Of a stretch of DNA of 64,000 bases, positions 55,062 through 64,000 are shown one piece after another (within the stretch, counting starts at the first letter, position 1; every line of letters starts with the position of its first letter). The DNA is taken from NCBI GenBank assembly GCA_026545225.1, contig CM048848.1:13992853-14056852 (forward strand), read 5' to 3'. Under the pieces are notes generated by a model. It made no database searches and was not told where the DNA came from. It saw only the letters and a program-made list of their open reading frames with translations. A program made the position numbers and the translations under genes. The DNA is from Cornus controversa (taxonomy: Eukaryota; Streptophyta; Magnoliopsida; Cornales; Cornaceae).

Positions 55062-57125
55062 ATGCAAGGTCGTCGTTCTGTGGCTGATCCTTTAATACCT
55101 CTTGATCCTGAGCCTGAACGTACTCTTAGACAACAGAGGAATAACCCTGTTGATACAATTGTGCAAGAGGAAGAATTAATTGAAGATATGGCGGAAGAAA
55201 GGAATAACAACCTTGTTCCTAATGCTGATGGAGAAAGAGCTAGATTGCTTAGGGACTACTATGTTCCTGAGACATATACCTCGCCAGCAGGTTTTCAACT
55301 GCCCAATGTCACAGCACAGAATTATGAGATCAAGTCCAGCATTATTCAGATGCTACCATCTTATTTTGGGCTGACTCAAGAAGACCCTTACAAGCATCTG
55401 GATGACTTCATTGAAGTGTGCTCAACTACAAAAATTCACAACTTCTCTGAAGATGCTTTCAGAATGAGACTTTTTCCATTCTCTCTGAAAGACAAAGCAA
55501 AGTATTGGTTCAACTCTCTACCGGCTGGTTCTATCACGACTTGGACTCAGATGCAACATGAGTTTCTCAAGAAGTATTTTCCGATAGGGAAGACCAATCA
55601 GTTCAGACGTGCTATTACTGGTTTCTCCCAACATGAGGGGGAACAATTTTATGAGACATGGGAAAGATTCAAGGACCTTCTTAAGAAGTGTCCCCATCAT
55701 CAAGTTCCTAAGTGGCAACTAGTGCAGAGTTTTCATGAAGGGCTCACAGAAGCCAACAGACAGATGGTTGATGCGTCATGTGGAGGTACTTTCATGTTGA
55801 AGAGTGAAGAGGAGGCATGGACCTTATTTGAAAATCTTAGTGACAACTCTCTACAACATGTGTCCTCTACTCGTTCTAGTAGACCTGCCACTACCAGGAA
55901 GACTGATGGGATTTTTGAGGTTGGTGCTTCAGAAGCTATGCCAACTGATATTGATTTAATTGCACAGAAGGTAGCTGCAATTATGGCTGCCAATCAAACT
56001 CCTTCTGCTTCAAATTCTTCATTGCTAGGCCCTTGTGAATTTTGCTCTAGTCCTATGCATAATGTGAGCAATTGTCCTTCAATGGGGCAATTTTCTGATA
56101 TTCAACATGAGCAAGTTCAAGCTACTTTCACTGGACCAATGAATCCTCCACGAGGTAATACTTACAATCCAACATGGAGGAATCATCCTGGTTTTTCTTA
56201 CAGTAACCAAGGGGCAGCAATGCAACCATCATATCAACCTAGGACTTTTTTGCCTCAACAGCAATATCAAACACAAAGTCCTATGGCCCAAAGAATTTCT
56301 GCTATTGAAGACAAGCTGACTCTTACCTTGTCTAAATTTGACAAGCTTGATTCTCTTATAGAGACAGTGCAAGCTACTGCAGCAACAGTACAATCTACAG
56401 TTCAGCTAGTGCACTCGCATTCTCAATCCATTGCCAAACTGGAATCTCAGTTTGGACAGCTTGCTACTTCCTTGAGTAGAAGAGAAGAAGGGAAGCTCCC
56501 TAGTCAACCAATTGCTAATCCAAGAGGGATGCAAGCTTCCACAAGCAACCCACACCATGAGCAAGTTCAAGCCATTACCACTTTGAGAAGTGGGAAAATA
56601 ATTGACAATAAGGTGGGTGAAAATAAAGAAGAAGAAAAAGTGATCACAAGTCCAAGTGCTGAAATTCCTTATGAGCCCAAGGCTCCTTTCCCACAACGTT
56701 TTCTTGAAGCATCCAAGTTGGGGAAGCAAGGGGACAAGCTGCATGACATGATGGAGGTGTTTCGCCAAGTGAAGATTAATTTGCCACTCCTTGATGCCAT
56801 CAAGCAAATTCCTCCTTATGCAAAATTTTTGAAGGACTTGTGCACTCAGAAAAGGCGTTCTAAAAGCCATGTGCCAAAGAAAGTAATGCTGCCACAACAA
56901 GTAAGTTCAATAATTCAGCAGTGTACTCCTCCCAAGTACAAAGATCCTGGTGCTCCAACTATCTCATGCATTATTGGGGAGCACCATGTGGATAAAGCTC
57001 TTCTTGATTTGGGTGCAAGTGTGAATTTGCTACCTTATTCAGTTTACTTACAATTGGGCTTGGGAGAATTGAAGCCTACCTCGGTGGTATTACAATTTGC
57101 AGACAGATCAACAAAGCAACCCTGA
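55062..57125 (+). CDS. gag-pro: Element 2 gag-protease ORF
   Basis: A 687-codon frame beginning 24 bases after the giant solo LTR, from the ATG aligned with the element 1 start (MQGRRSVADP then ERTLRQQRN). Gag core at about 90-270 (EDPYKHLDDFIEVC, FPFSLKDKAKYWFNSL, KYFPIGKTNQFRRAI). CCHC knuckle CEFCSSPMHNVSNC at about 327-340. The linker is shorter than in element 1. Protease active site LLDLGASVNLLPYSVYLQL is near 650. The frame stops at TGA (57123-57125) where element 1 has an Arg codon, consistent with CGA to TGA; protease and RT continue in the same frame beyond it. Confidence 0.9.
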   Translation: MQGRRSVADPLIPLDPEPERTLRQQRNNPVDTIVQEEELIEDMAEERNNNLVPNADGERARLLRDYYVPETYTSPAGFQLPNVTAQNYEIKSSIIQMLPSYFGLTQEDPYKHLDDFIEVCSTTKIHNFSEDAFRMRLFPFSLKDKAKYWFNSLPAGSITTWTQMQHEFLKKYFPIGKTNQFRRAITGFSQHEGEQFYETWERFKDLLKKCPHHQVPKWQLVQSFHEGLTEANRQMVDASCGGTFMLKSEEEAWTLFENLSDNSLQHVSSTRSSRPATTRKTDGIFEVGASEAMPTDIDLIAQKVAAIMAANQTPSASNSSLLGPCEFCSSPMHNVSNCPSMGQFSDIQHEQVQATFTGPMNPPRGNTYNPTWRNHPGFSYSNQGAAMQPSYQPRTFLPQQQYQTQSPMAQRISAIEDKLTLTLSKFDKLDSLIETVQATAATVQSTVQLVHSHSQSIAKLESQFGQLATSLSRREEGKLPSQPIANPRGMQASTSNPHHEQVQAITTLRSGKIIDNKVGENKEEEKVITSPSAEIPYEPKAPFPQRFLEASKLGKQGDKLHDMMEVFRQVKINLPLLDAIKQIPPYAKFLKDLCTQKRRSKSHVPKKVMLPQQVSSIIQQCTPPKYKDPGAPTISCIIGEHHVDKALLDLGASVNLLPYSVYLQLGLGELKPTSVVLQFADRSTKQP

Positions 57126-59147
57126 GGAATCATAGAAGATGTGCTCATCAAAGTGGACAAGTTCTACTTTCCTGTTGATTTCATTGTACTTGACACTGAG
57201 CCAGTTCACAATCCAAAGAGGCACATTCCTGTGATCCTTGGTCGACCTTTCTTAGCTACTGCTGATGCTTGCATAAATTGTAGGTCGGGGATCATGGATA
57301 TTTCCTTTGGCAACATGAATGTCAAGCTCAATGTGTTCAATGCTATCCAACACCCCCCAGATCAGAGTGATGTGTTCTGCATGGATGATATTGATGAATG
57401 TGTGGAGGAATTTATTTCATCCTCTACATCTAGAAACTCCCTGGAGGTATGTAAGTCTTTTTATGACTTTGAGAACATTAATGATGAAGGGTTGTGTGAA
57501 GAAGTGCATGCTATGCTAAAAGTGGATGCTATTCAGAATACTCCACCATGGAGAATTCCAATTGAGCCACTACCCTTTCTCTCTAGCACTCCCTTAGTGC
57601 CTTCATTAGAGTCCCCTCCAGAATTAGAGTTGAAGCCTTTGCCTGACAAATTGAAGTATGTATTCTTAGGGGCACAGAAAACTCTTCCTGTTATAATTGC
57701 CTCTGATCTGACCGAAATTCAAGAGAAGAGCTTAGTAGAGGTTTTATACCAACATCGTGAAGCAATTGGATGGAGTGTTGCTGATCTTAAGGGCATTGAT
57801 CCCTCAGTTTGCATGCACAAAATCCATTTGGAAGAAGCATGTAAGCCAACTAGAGAGGCACAGAGGCGATTGAACCCCAACATGAAGGAGGTGGTAAAGA
57901 AAGAGGTTGTCAAGTTACTTGATGCAGGAATCATTTATCCAATTTCTGACAGCACATGGGTGAGTCCGACACAAGTGGTTCCAAAGAAATCTGGTCTTAC
58001 CATTGTCCCTAACTCTATGGGAGAGCTTGTCCCACAACGTACTGCCACGGGTTGGCGTGTTTGCATTGATTACAGAAAGCTCAATTCTATGACAAGGAAG
58101 GATCACTTCCCTCTTCCATTCATTGATCAAATACTTGAAAGGTTAGCTGGTCAGAGCTATTATTGCTTTCTGGATGGCTACTCTGGTTATAACCAAGTAG
58201 CTATGGATCCAGAAGATCAAGAGAAGACCACTTTCACTTGCCCCTTTGGTACTTTTGCGTATCGGCGTATGCCTTTTGGATTATGTAATGCTCCGGCTAC
58301 ATTCCAAAGGTGTATGATGGCCATCTTTTCTGACATGGTGGAAAAATTCTTGGAGGTGTTTATGGATGACTTCTCTGTTTTTGGATCATCTTTTGAACAT
58401 TGTTTGAGCAATTTATCACTTGTGCTTCAAAGGTGCCGAGAACGGAATCTGGTACTTAGTTGGGAGAATAGCCACTTTATGGTGAAAGAAGGTATTGTAT
58501 TGGGCCATATTGTTTCAGAGAAGGGCATTGAAGTTGATAAAGCAAAGATTGATCTAATTGCAACTCTGCCTCATCCAACTTCGGTAAGGCAAGTTTGATC
58601 TTTCTTAGGCCACGCCGGGTTCTATAGAAGATTCATCAAGGATTTCAGTAAAGTGGCTCAACCATTATGCCATTTATTATCTAAAGATGTTCCCTTTATC
58701 TTTGATGAAGATTGTGTGAAAGCTTTTGAAAAGCTTCGGTCTCTGTTATCCTCTGCACCAATTATGCAGTCTCCAAAATGGGCTATACCTTTTGAAATCA
58801 TGTGTGATGCCTCTGATTATGCAGTAGGAGCCGTGTTGGGACAGAGAGAAGAGAAACGACCACATGTCATCTACTATGCTAGTAAGACTCTCTCTGATGC
58901 CCAACTCAATTATACAACCACAGAGAAAGAGCTTCTAGCTGTAGTGTTTGCCTTGGACAAATTTCGTTCTTATTTATTGGGGTCCAAGGTGGTTGTCTAC
59001 TCTGATCATGCAGCGTTGAGACACTTATTGGCAAAGAAAGAAACCAAACCGCATCTTATTCGGTGGATTTTATTGCTGCAAGAATTTGATTTGGAAATAA
59101 AAGACAAAAAAGGGACGGAGAATGTGGTAGCGGATCATTTATCTTGA
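57126..59147 (+). pseudogene. pol: Element 2 pol: protease end, RT, RNase H (broken)
   Basis: In frame after the TGA: the end of protease (ILGRPFLATADACINCRSG), a linker, and the reverse transcriptase (YRKLNSMTRKDHFPLPF, FLDGYSGYNQ, CPFGTFAYRRMPFGLCNA, VFMDDFSVFG). A TGA (58596-58598) precedes [13 protein letters not shown], where an Arg codon is expected. RNase H follows ([43 protein letters not shown]) to a third TGA (59145-59147) after VVADHLS, again at an expected Arg. No frameshift was noticed across this region, so only three point changes separate it from an open frame up to RNase H. Confidence 0.9.
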
Positions 59148-59327
59148 ATCGAGTCTGAGCCGGTATTCGGTGCATTACCTATTCGAGACTCATTCCCGGA
59201 TGAGCAATTGTTTGAAACTACGTTGATGAAGGTTAATGGCCAAAGGTTGAAATATTGTGTGGAAGGATGTGTGCCAAGAAGAGACGTGGAGTCCGTCGAC
59301 TTGACGGATCCCGTCTATCCGACTTAA
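59148..59327 (+). pseudogene. Integrase remnant of element 2 (core deleted)
   Basis: After the third TGA the frame reads DSFPDEQLFETTLMKVNGQR then LKYCVEG, and ends VDLTDPVYPT with TAA (59325-59327). FPDEQLF corresponds to the RNase H-integrase linker of element 1 (FPNEQLF, about 41767) and VNGQRLKY to its integrase tail (about 43010). About 1.2 kb, with the zinc-binding domain and all three catalytic acidic residues, is therefore missing. The junction is in frame. Confidence 0.85.
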
Positions 59328-59571
59328 TCCCTTCGGAGAGTCAATCGTCTCCTACGGACATTAAATTGTAGGTTTTGTATGTACTTCTATTCTTTAATTT
59401 CTTTAGTTTTCTTTGATTCTAAGTTTTAGTTTTAGTTTTCTTACTTTTTCTTTCAATTCTAGTTGCGTTTTAATGTTTTTTCTTTGAGTTTTTGATGTAT
59501 GAGTTGCTTCTGGAGGATGCCAAGAGGTGTACCGAGGTATTAGGACTCAAGACGGGTGAAAAATTGTGCTC
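59328..59571. other. Spacer after pol
   Basis: T-rich noncoding sequence, nothing recognised. Confidence 0.5.
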
Positions 59572-59775
59572 TCGGTCGACCTTGGGCGATGGAGACTCAA
59601 AATTATCAAGGTTCGGTCGACCTTGGGCGATGGAGGGTCCAACAGGCATCCAGGAGGGGGATCGATCGCCCCATTTGAGGGGGATCGATCGCCCCATGGT
59701 TTTTCAAGCGATCACCCACCAGCAGGTGGGCGATCGATCGCCCATCCAAGGGGGGATCGATCGCCCAGGCCCATT
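59572..59775. repeat. GATCGATCGCCC-type palindrome array upstream of ORF3
   Basis: Two copies of TCGGTCGACCTTGGGCGATG (59572-59594 and 59613-59635), then at least four copies of GGGGATCGATCGCCC or GGGCGATCGATCGCCC within 59655-59770. It occupies the same position as the CGAT array of element 1 but has a different flanking sequence. Confidence 0.88.
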
Positions 59776-60217
59776 GAAGGGCTGCCCGAATTTTTAAGGC
59801 CTATAAAGGCCACCTCTCATCCTTTGTTGCTACCACTTGCATCCTAGACCTCTTTGAACTCCAATTCAAGTCCTACATCATCCGGAAAACTAATTTCTTC
59901 AATTAGTGATTATTATACAAGAATTCAACATTGATCAACATCAACTTCAACATCAAATTGGATAAAAAATCACTAAGTTCTCAAAGGAAGCTCACACTTT
60001 TTCAAGTTCAACATCAAAGTAAGTGAAGTTTTTCCTTGAAGAAATTGTTCAAATCTTTTTGAGGGATTTTGAAGACCAAGTTTGGGGGATCAATTTGGTG
60101 CAATTACTTGTTCAATTTGGGTGGAAAAATTGCCGAAAAAAGGAGGTTGAAGGATACAAAAGAATTGTGCACACCAAGTGTTCGATTTAATTCCTCAACC
60201 ACACTTTTTCTATTTCT
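59776..60217 (+). promoter_or_regulatory. ORF3 leader, element 2
   Basis: Noncoding leader with a donor-like CAAAGTAAGTGAAG (GT at 60019-60020). The acceptor is unclear. It contains an AAGTTTGGGGGAT motif at 60078-60090 resembling the polypurine tracts. Confidence 0.4.
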
Positions 60218-61441
60218 ATGGCACCAAAGAGAGCAAGTCACCAAGATGCTTCAAGTTCACGTAATCCTCACCGAGCGAGGCATGATCCGACCACGGGTTC
60301 TTCACGATCTCGCCGAGACGGTATTCAAGAGAGATGGCATCCAAGGGCGTTGAATTTCGAAACAATGTTTGACATAGCCGAGCTTTATGGTATGTTTCCC
60401 GAGACAGGGTGGGGGATTTCTGACATCCGTCGTCGTCGGTCGGCATCCATTTTTGTTCCACTCTCATCTACCATTTACCCGAGGCTTGTCAAGGTATTTT
60501 ATCAGAACTTAATGCCGAAACCTGATGAGCGGGATGTGCTTACTTCTTCCGTAGATGGAACAATAGTTCGAGTGGACATGTCATCCATTGCCATTGCCAT
60601 GGGTTGTCCTCATGAATGCCCAGCTGATTTATCTCATATCTATACTCCTCTACCCGACGAGTTGTCGGTAGGCAATGTGGTTGCACGATTGTGTGCCAAC
60701 CAATTTTCCGGGCCAAAAAGGAATGCAGCTTCAAAGTCTCCAATGCCAAATCATTTATGGTTCCTTGACGCTGTGCTACTCAAGAATGTATGTCCAATTG
60801 GACATAAAACCGAAAGACGTCAAGAGTTCCTCAGAGCCTTATATGCTATACATTTTGGGCATTGGTTGTCATTCCCACAGATTGTCTGGGGCCAGATGGA
60901 GAAATTCTATTCCAAAGTTGTGGCCAAGGCACCAGACAGTGCAAGTGACTGGGAGTTTCCATTCCCTACCATTATTCATCAGTTGCTTGTGTCACAGGGG
61001 TATGCAGTCTATGAGGACGAGCTTGCCTTTCCACGTGATCTTCATTATAGCACGCATGACTGGAACCTGAGTCGATCTCATATGCACCAGAGAGTCATAG
61101 CGGCGCCTGGTGAGGTATCTCGGTTGGCCCAGGGAGGAGAGCATGTAGATATACCACCACCGGTGGATGGTCCAGAAGAGATGGAGGCAGAGGAAGAGGA
61201 AGTGCATGCACAGGCTGGTGGCCATGATTATCAATATTTAGAAGGGCAGATTGCTGGGTTGACAGCCCAGTTTGGCACCTTACAGACAGAGGTCTCTACA
61301 CAGTTTGGTGCAATGAGAGCAGAGATGGCGGATCACTTTCGTGACACTCGCCAAGAGCAACTAGAGATGAGGAGGATGATGCGTGCACTGATGCGCCAAG
61401 CAAACTTGGATCCAGATGCTCAGTCACCACCACATCCTTGA
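60218..61441 (+). CDS. Element 2 ORF3, putative plant transposon protein
   Basis: An intact 407-codon frame from the first ATG. It is homologous to element 1 ORF3 along its length: FETMFDIAELYGMFPE, RRRRSASIFVP, RLVKVFYQNLMP, SIAIAMGCPHECP, SKSPMPNHLWFLDAVLLKN, LRALYAIHFGHWLSFPQIVWG and EFPFPTIIHQLL. The N-terminus (1-45) is basic and serine/arginine-rich. An acidic stretch (EEMEAEEEEVHAQ) lies at about 320-335, followed by a heptad-like region (about 345-395, with repeated AQFG/TQFG motifs) and a proline-rich end. No signal peptide or membrane segment is visible. Its GC content is nearer to the rest of the element than in element 1. Function unknown; it has stayed open although gag-pol has three stops and a large deletion. 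Confidence 0.85.
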   Translation: MAPKRASHQDASSSRNPHRARHDPTTGSSRSRRDGIQERWHPRALNFETMFDIAELYGMFPETGWGISDIRRRRSASIFVPLSSTIYPRLVKVFYQNLMPKPDERDVLTSSVDGTIVRVDMSSIAIAMGCPHECPADLSHIYTPLPDELSVGNVVARLCANQFSGPKRNAASKSPMPNHLWFLDAVLLKNVCPIGHKTERRQEFLRALYAIHFGHWLSFPQIVWGQMEKFYSKVVAKAPDSASDWEFPFPTIIHQLLVSQGYAVYEDELAFPRDLHYSTHDWNLSRSHMHQRVIAAPGEVSRLAQGGEHVDIPPPVDGPEEMEAEEEEVHAQAGGHDYQYLEGQIAGLTAQFGTLQTEVSTQFGAMRAEMADHFRDTRQEQLEMRRMMRALMRQANLDPDAQSPPHP

Positions 61442-61686
61442 CAGGAAGGTAACCATCTTTTGTATTTTATTTTATTTTTAGCTTTTATTTTTCTCTTTAT
61501 TTTTCTTTTTGTAGTTAGATTTTTATTAAAAAAAAAAATCATAAAAAAAAAAAAAAAAAAAAAAACAATGGAAAAATGAAAAAATATTTTATTTTAGGAT
61601 TTTTCTCTTTCATATTTATTTTCACCCATACTATTTTCACTTGATCTTTGGGGTATAGTGGTTTGTTTTGACAGGTTTTAACATCC
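61442..61686. other. Noncoding tail with A-runs
   Basis: T- and A-rich low complexity, including a run of about 20 A near 61546-61565. Confidence 0.6.
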
Positions 61687-61699
61687 AAGTTTGGGGGTG
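61687..61699 (+). promoter_or_regulatory. Internal polypurine-like motif, element 2 (first)
   Basis: AAGTTTGGGGGTG, identical to the terminal tract, 1.4 kb upstream of the 3' LTR. Confidence 0.6.
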
Positions 61700-61804
61700 T
61701 GCTTGCATTGCCTTCGTCCTCGTGATGTACTCTATTTTCTTTCCACTACTCCATGATCCCGGTACTATCGTTCTTACTCTTCTCTATGCTTTAATTGGGT
61801 GTCC

Positions 61805-61838
61805 ATTGAGGACAATGTACAGTTTAAGTTTGGGGGTG
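61805..61838 (+). promoter_or_regulatory. Internal polypurine-like motif, element 2 (second)
   Basis: ATTGAGGACAATGT followed by AAGTTTGGGGGTG (61826-61838), the same pair and spacing class as element 1 at 46195-46228. Confidence 0.65.
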
Positions 61839-62338
61839 AGGCGATGCCTATTTGTGTGCTTTATTGCATATGGGGAAAATTTGTGTGAAATTCTTTTGTA
61901 TTAGGATTTTATTTTATTTTATTTTCTTAGTTTGTTTCTTTATTTTATTTTGTTTTATTTTTAGATAGAATGTTTTGACATCATTCAAGGGATTAATACC
62001 TTATGTAGGTGCTTAACTTGCAATTTTTGAGTAGGTTTTAAATCTTTGGAAACTATGGTTTAAATTAAGTGGTTTTAATCATGGTTTGCAATAACATGTT
62101 TTGAAGTGATTAATTTTAGTTTCCTTACATGCACAAACACACTAGCATAATCTTATGGGGTATAAACTATGGTTTTGAGTTATTGAGTTACATATGCTTG
62201 ATATTAATTAGTATCTCTTGAGAATGAGTACCGATGATGTGTTATACTTGACTTCAATGAAAAAAAAAAGAAAAAGAGAGAAAGAAAAAAAAATGATGAA
62301 TAAGCAATCAATTTGATCCTTTTCATGAGTAACCGGGC
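61839..62338. other. Noncoding tail, no gene recognised
   Basis: T-rich, then A-rich (62258-62295). No coding signal. Confidence 0.5.
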
Positions 62339-62555
62339 CTTTATGCCTCAGGAAGCACGGAGTGTTCGCGTCAAAAGTGAAAAGGTGAGAAAAGATGAGC
62401 ATTGGTTGTCTTGATTTGTAGCCTGACTGATTCGAGTAATTAGGTCTTCGGGGTATCTTAAAGCCTAGTGCCCTAAAGCCGTCTGGTTTGGGAGTCACTG
62501 ACTGAAAGCTTGCTACATGGATCTTTCAGAAAGCTTAATAGATCAAGACATTGCA
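62339..62555 (+). ncRNA. Conserved structured block in the element 2 tail
   Basis: Counterpart of 46684-46905. Predicted pairings: GTCTTGAT (62408-62415) with ATCAAGAC (62542-62549), and CTGAAAG (62502-62508) with CTTTCAG (62523-62529) enclosing the conserved GCTACATGG. Both stems are perfect, and both use different bases from the element 1 stems at the same positions. Confidence 0.5.
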
Positions 62556-63068
62556 CAACCAATAAAGTAATGAAAAAAAAAAGAATTGAAAAAAAAATGA
62601 AAAGTCATGTATACATGTTTGGAAGTATGATTTCAATAAGGGGAGCTAGTGAGTTGAAGGGGTATGTGCCTTAATATATTCAGAGCTGAGTTATGCTACA
62701 TGAGATGATTGCTAGTTCACTTTACACGAGGGAGCTAGAGTTAATTATTTTGAGATATGTTGATGTGAATTATGCATGAGGACCATTGATTTGAATTATA
62801 GAATTTGAAAGTTCGAAATTATTCTTGAATGCAAGTTTGTAACTATGTATTGTAATCTTCTTTTTGAATTAATGTTGAAACAGAATTTTGAATGTTTGTG
62901 GGTAACATTTCTGGAAACCCTCACGAGACTATACTCGTCCACTAGGGGGAACCTAGGGGTTTAAAGGCTTGTTGCATATGCTAAATGCAATCGTTTCTCC
63001 CACAAAAGTGGAGTTGGCTAGTTTAGTTAGTGTTTAGTAGTTTCTTTGTTTTAGTTTTATTTTATTCT
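62556..63068. other. Noncoding tail, no gene recognised
   Basis: AT-rich. The phrase CTTGTTGCAT followed by an AAATG motif (near 62970) also occurs in element 1 (near 47178). Confidence 0.5.
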
Positions 63069-63088
63069 ATTGCTAAGGGACTAGCAAT
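63069..63088 (+). promoter_or_regulatory. Hairpin before the element 2 polypurine tract
   Basis: ATTGCTA, loop AGGGAC, TAGCAAT, identical to element 1 and four bases before the tract. Confidence 0.75.
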
Positions 63089-63092
63089 ATGT

Positions 63093-63105
63093 AAGTTTGG
63101 GGGTG
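63093..63105 (+). other. Element 2 polypurine tract
   Basis: AAGTTTGGGGGTG abutting the 3' LTR at 63106. Confidence 0.85.
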
Positions 63106-64000
63106 TGATAGGCGTTGAATGTTACGCATTCTAGCCTCTTAACTTATGTATTTTATTCTCTTAGTGATAGATTATTTTGTGATTTTACTTTGTTTTAGTG
63201 TTTTCTGTATTTTCAGGGCCTTAATGATTATTTCAGTTAAAACCGTGCTTTTGGGTTTTTAAAGAAGACATCCAAGATGGTGAGATGAAGCCTACATCAA
63301 GGAGATTCACTCAACCATTTATTTCAACTCAAATCAGCCCAAGAAAGAGGTCCAAGAGAATTACAGCTGCTTAAGAAGGTTTCGGGCCTGAAGCCCAAAT
63401 CTGCGCATAATGCAGTCTTAATCCCGTTTTGGAAAACGGACCAGAAGTCTTATTTCCGAGCCTCAAATCGACATTATTTTCTCGTAAGGTTGAACGAAAT
63501 TTGATTCTGCACACTTTTGTATTTCACGAAAATTCCGTAAATCGGACTTCTAGTGGGTCAAAAGTCGGGCCGAAGTCAGCTAGGAAAAACCCACCCTGAT
63601 TTATTCCTAATTGGATTAGGACTTTGGTGTATTCTCTTGGGGAATAAAGTGAAGACTTGGAGGCAGAGTTGAGGAGGATTGGAGGATTGGAGAGAACACA
63701 GAGAAAGTCTGAGAGGGCTGAAGAGAACAGAAACATATTGCAGAGCCATTAGAGAACAAAGTCATACGCGTAATTCAGAAAGATGATGTCTTCTTCCTCA
63801 ACAGTTGAAGCTTCTTCTTCTACCATGAGCGGCTAGTTCATCCACTAGGGTTTTGATGTAGCCCTAACAAAGCATCAATGGTTTGATTGTTTTAATTATT
63901 GGGGACCTTTATATACATGCATAGATTGTGTAATTGTGAGGATTCTTATTATAGAATTGAGCAATAAAAGTCTTGTAAATTCAATCTCAATGATTTCTTA
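63106..64000 (+). repeat. Element 2 3' LTR, truncated by the window end
   Basis: 895 bp aligned without gaps to 49074-49968; the one difference I found is G/A within CAGAGCCATT(G/A)GAG. The remaining 602 bases and the right target duplication lie outside. Confidence 0.95.

Larger units (their letters stand above)
49074..64000 (+). mobile_element. Athila-like Ty3/gypsy element 2, runs off window
   Basis: The 5' LTR is 49074-50570 (1497 bp). The 3' LTR starts at 63106 and is cut by the window end after 895 bp. Over those 895 bp the LTRs differ at one site and have no gaps. Gene order matches element 1, but the LTRs and proteins are clearly divergent, so it is a different family. Internal defects are a 4341-bp solo LTR in the leader, three TGA stops in gag-pol and a deletion of almost all of integrase. 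The same LTR family supplies three other LTRs in this window, all minus strand (12479, 25944, 31872). Confidence 0.93.

Overview
This is nuclear DNA from a flowering plant: AT-rich, intron-style sequence with nested LTR retrotransposons, a CACTA transposon, TRIMs, a MITE and microsatellites. I found no intact host gene. The species cannot be read from the window; nothing points to a bacterium, organelle or virus. All calls come from reading the sequence, with no database search.

Layout. 1-11874 is older DNA: an LTR-derived and A-rich tandem repeat block (about 255-1640), a PIF/Harbinger-type MITE with TTA duplications (3006-3663), a genic-looking segment duplicated at 5.0, 6.4 and 11.8 kb, a 570-bp TRIM with GATAG duplications (7940-8509) and a decayed Copia fragment on the minus strand (about 8990-10260). 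From 11875 to about 31871 lies the 3' part of a minus-strand Tekay-type chromovirus: a 3' LTR of about 2.5 kb, then chromodomain, integrase and RNase H remnants. Its LTR is split by a 12.9-kb CACTA element (12145-25025, duplication GTC) and by a solo LTR (25944-27423, ATGAG). The CACTA element holds another solo LTR (12479-13871, TCGTA), an exon of a UBC23/24-type ubiquitin-conjugating enzyme and L1 reverse-transcriptase fragments. At 30631-31871 a four-LTR TRIM array alternates 5S-containing Cassandra-like LTRs with a second LTR type.

From 31872 on there are nested insertions: a minus-strand Athila-family LTR (31872-32196) is split by a plus-strand Tekay-like element (5' LTR 32197-34797, gag from 34978). 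That gag is split by Athila-like element 1 (35773-48745, 1418-bp LTRs, duplication ATGCC) and by Athila-like element 2 (49074 to beyond the window end). Element 2 is itself split by a 4341-bp solo LTR (50698-55038, duplication TTTTA).

Both Athila-like elements have the order LTR, tRNA-Asp-type primer site, gag-protease, reverse transcriptase-RNase H-integrase, a leader with CGAT-rich palindromic repeats, an uninterrupted third ORF of the 'putative plant transposon protein' type, a long noncoding tail, polypurine tract and LTR. gag-pol is broken by stops in both, and element 2 lacks nearly all of integrase, yet its LTRs differ at only one site in 895 compared bases. That suggests mobilisation in trans or LTR conversion.

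The most notable signal is in the noncoding tails. A block conserved between the two divergent elements (46684-46905 and 62339-62555) keeps paired stems although the bases forming them differ. A perfect hairpin sits just before each 3' polypurine tract, and extra polypurine-like motifs lie upstream.
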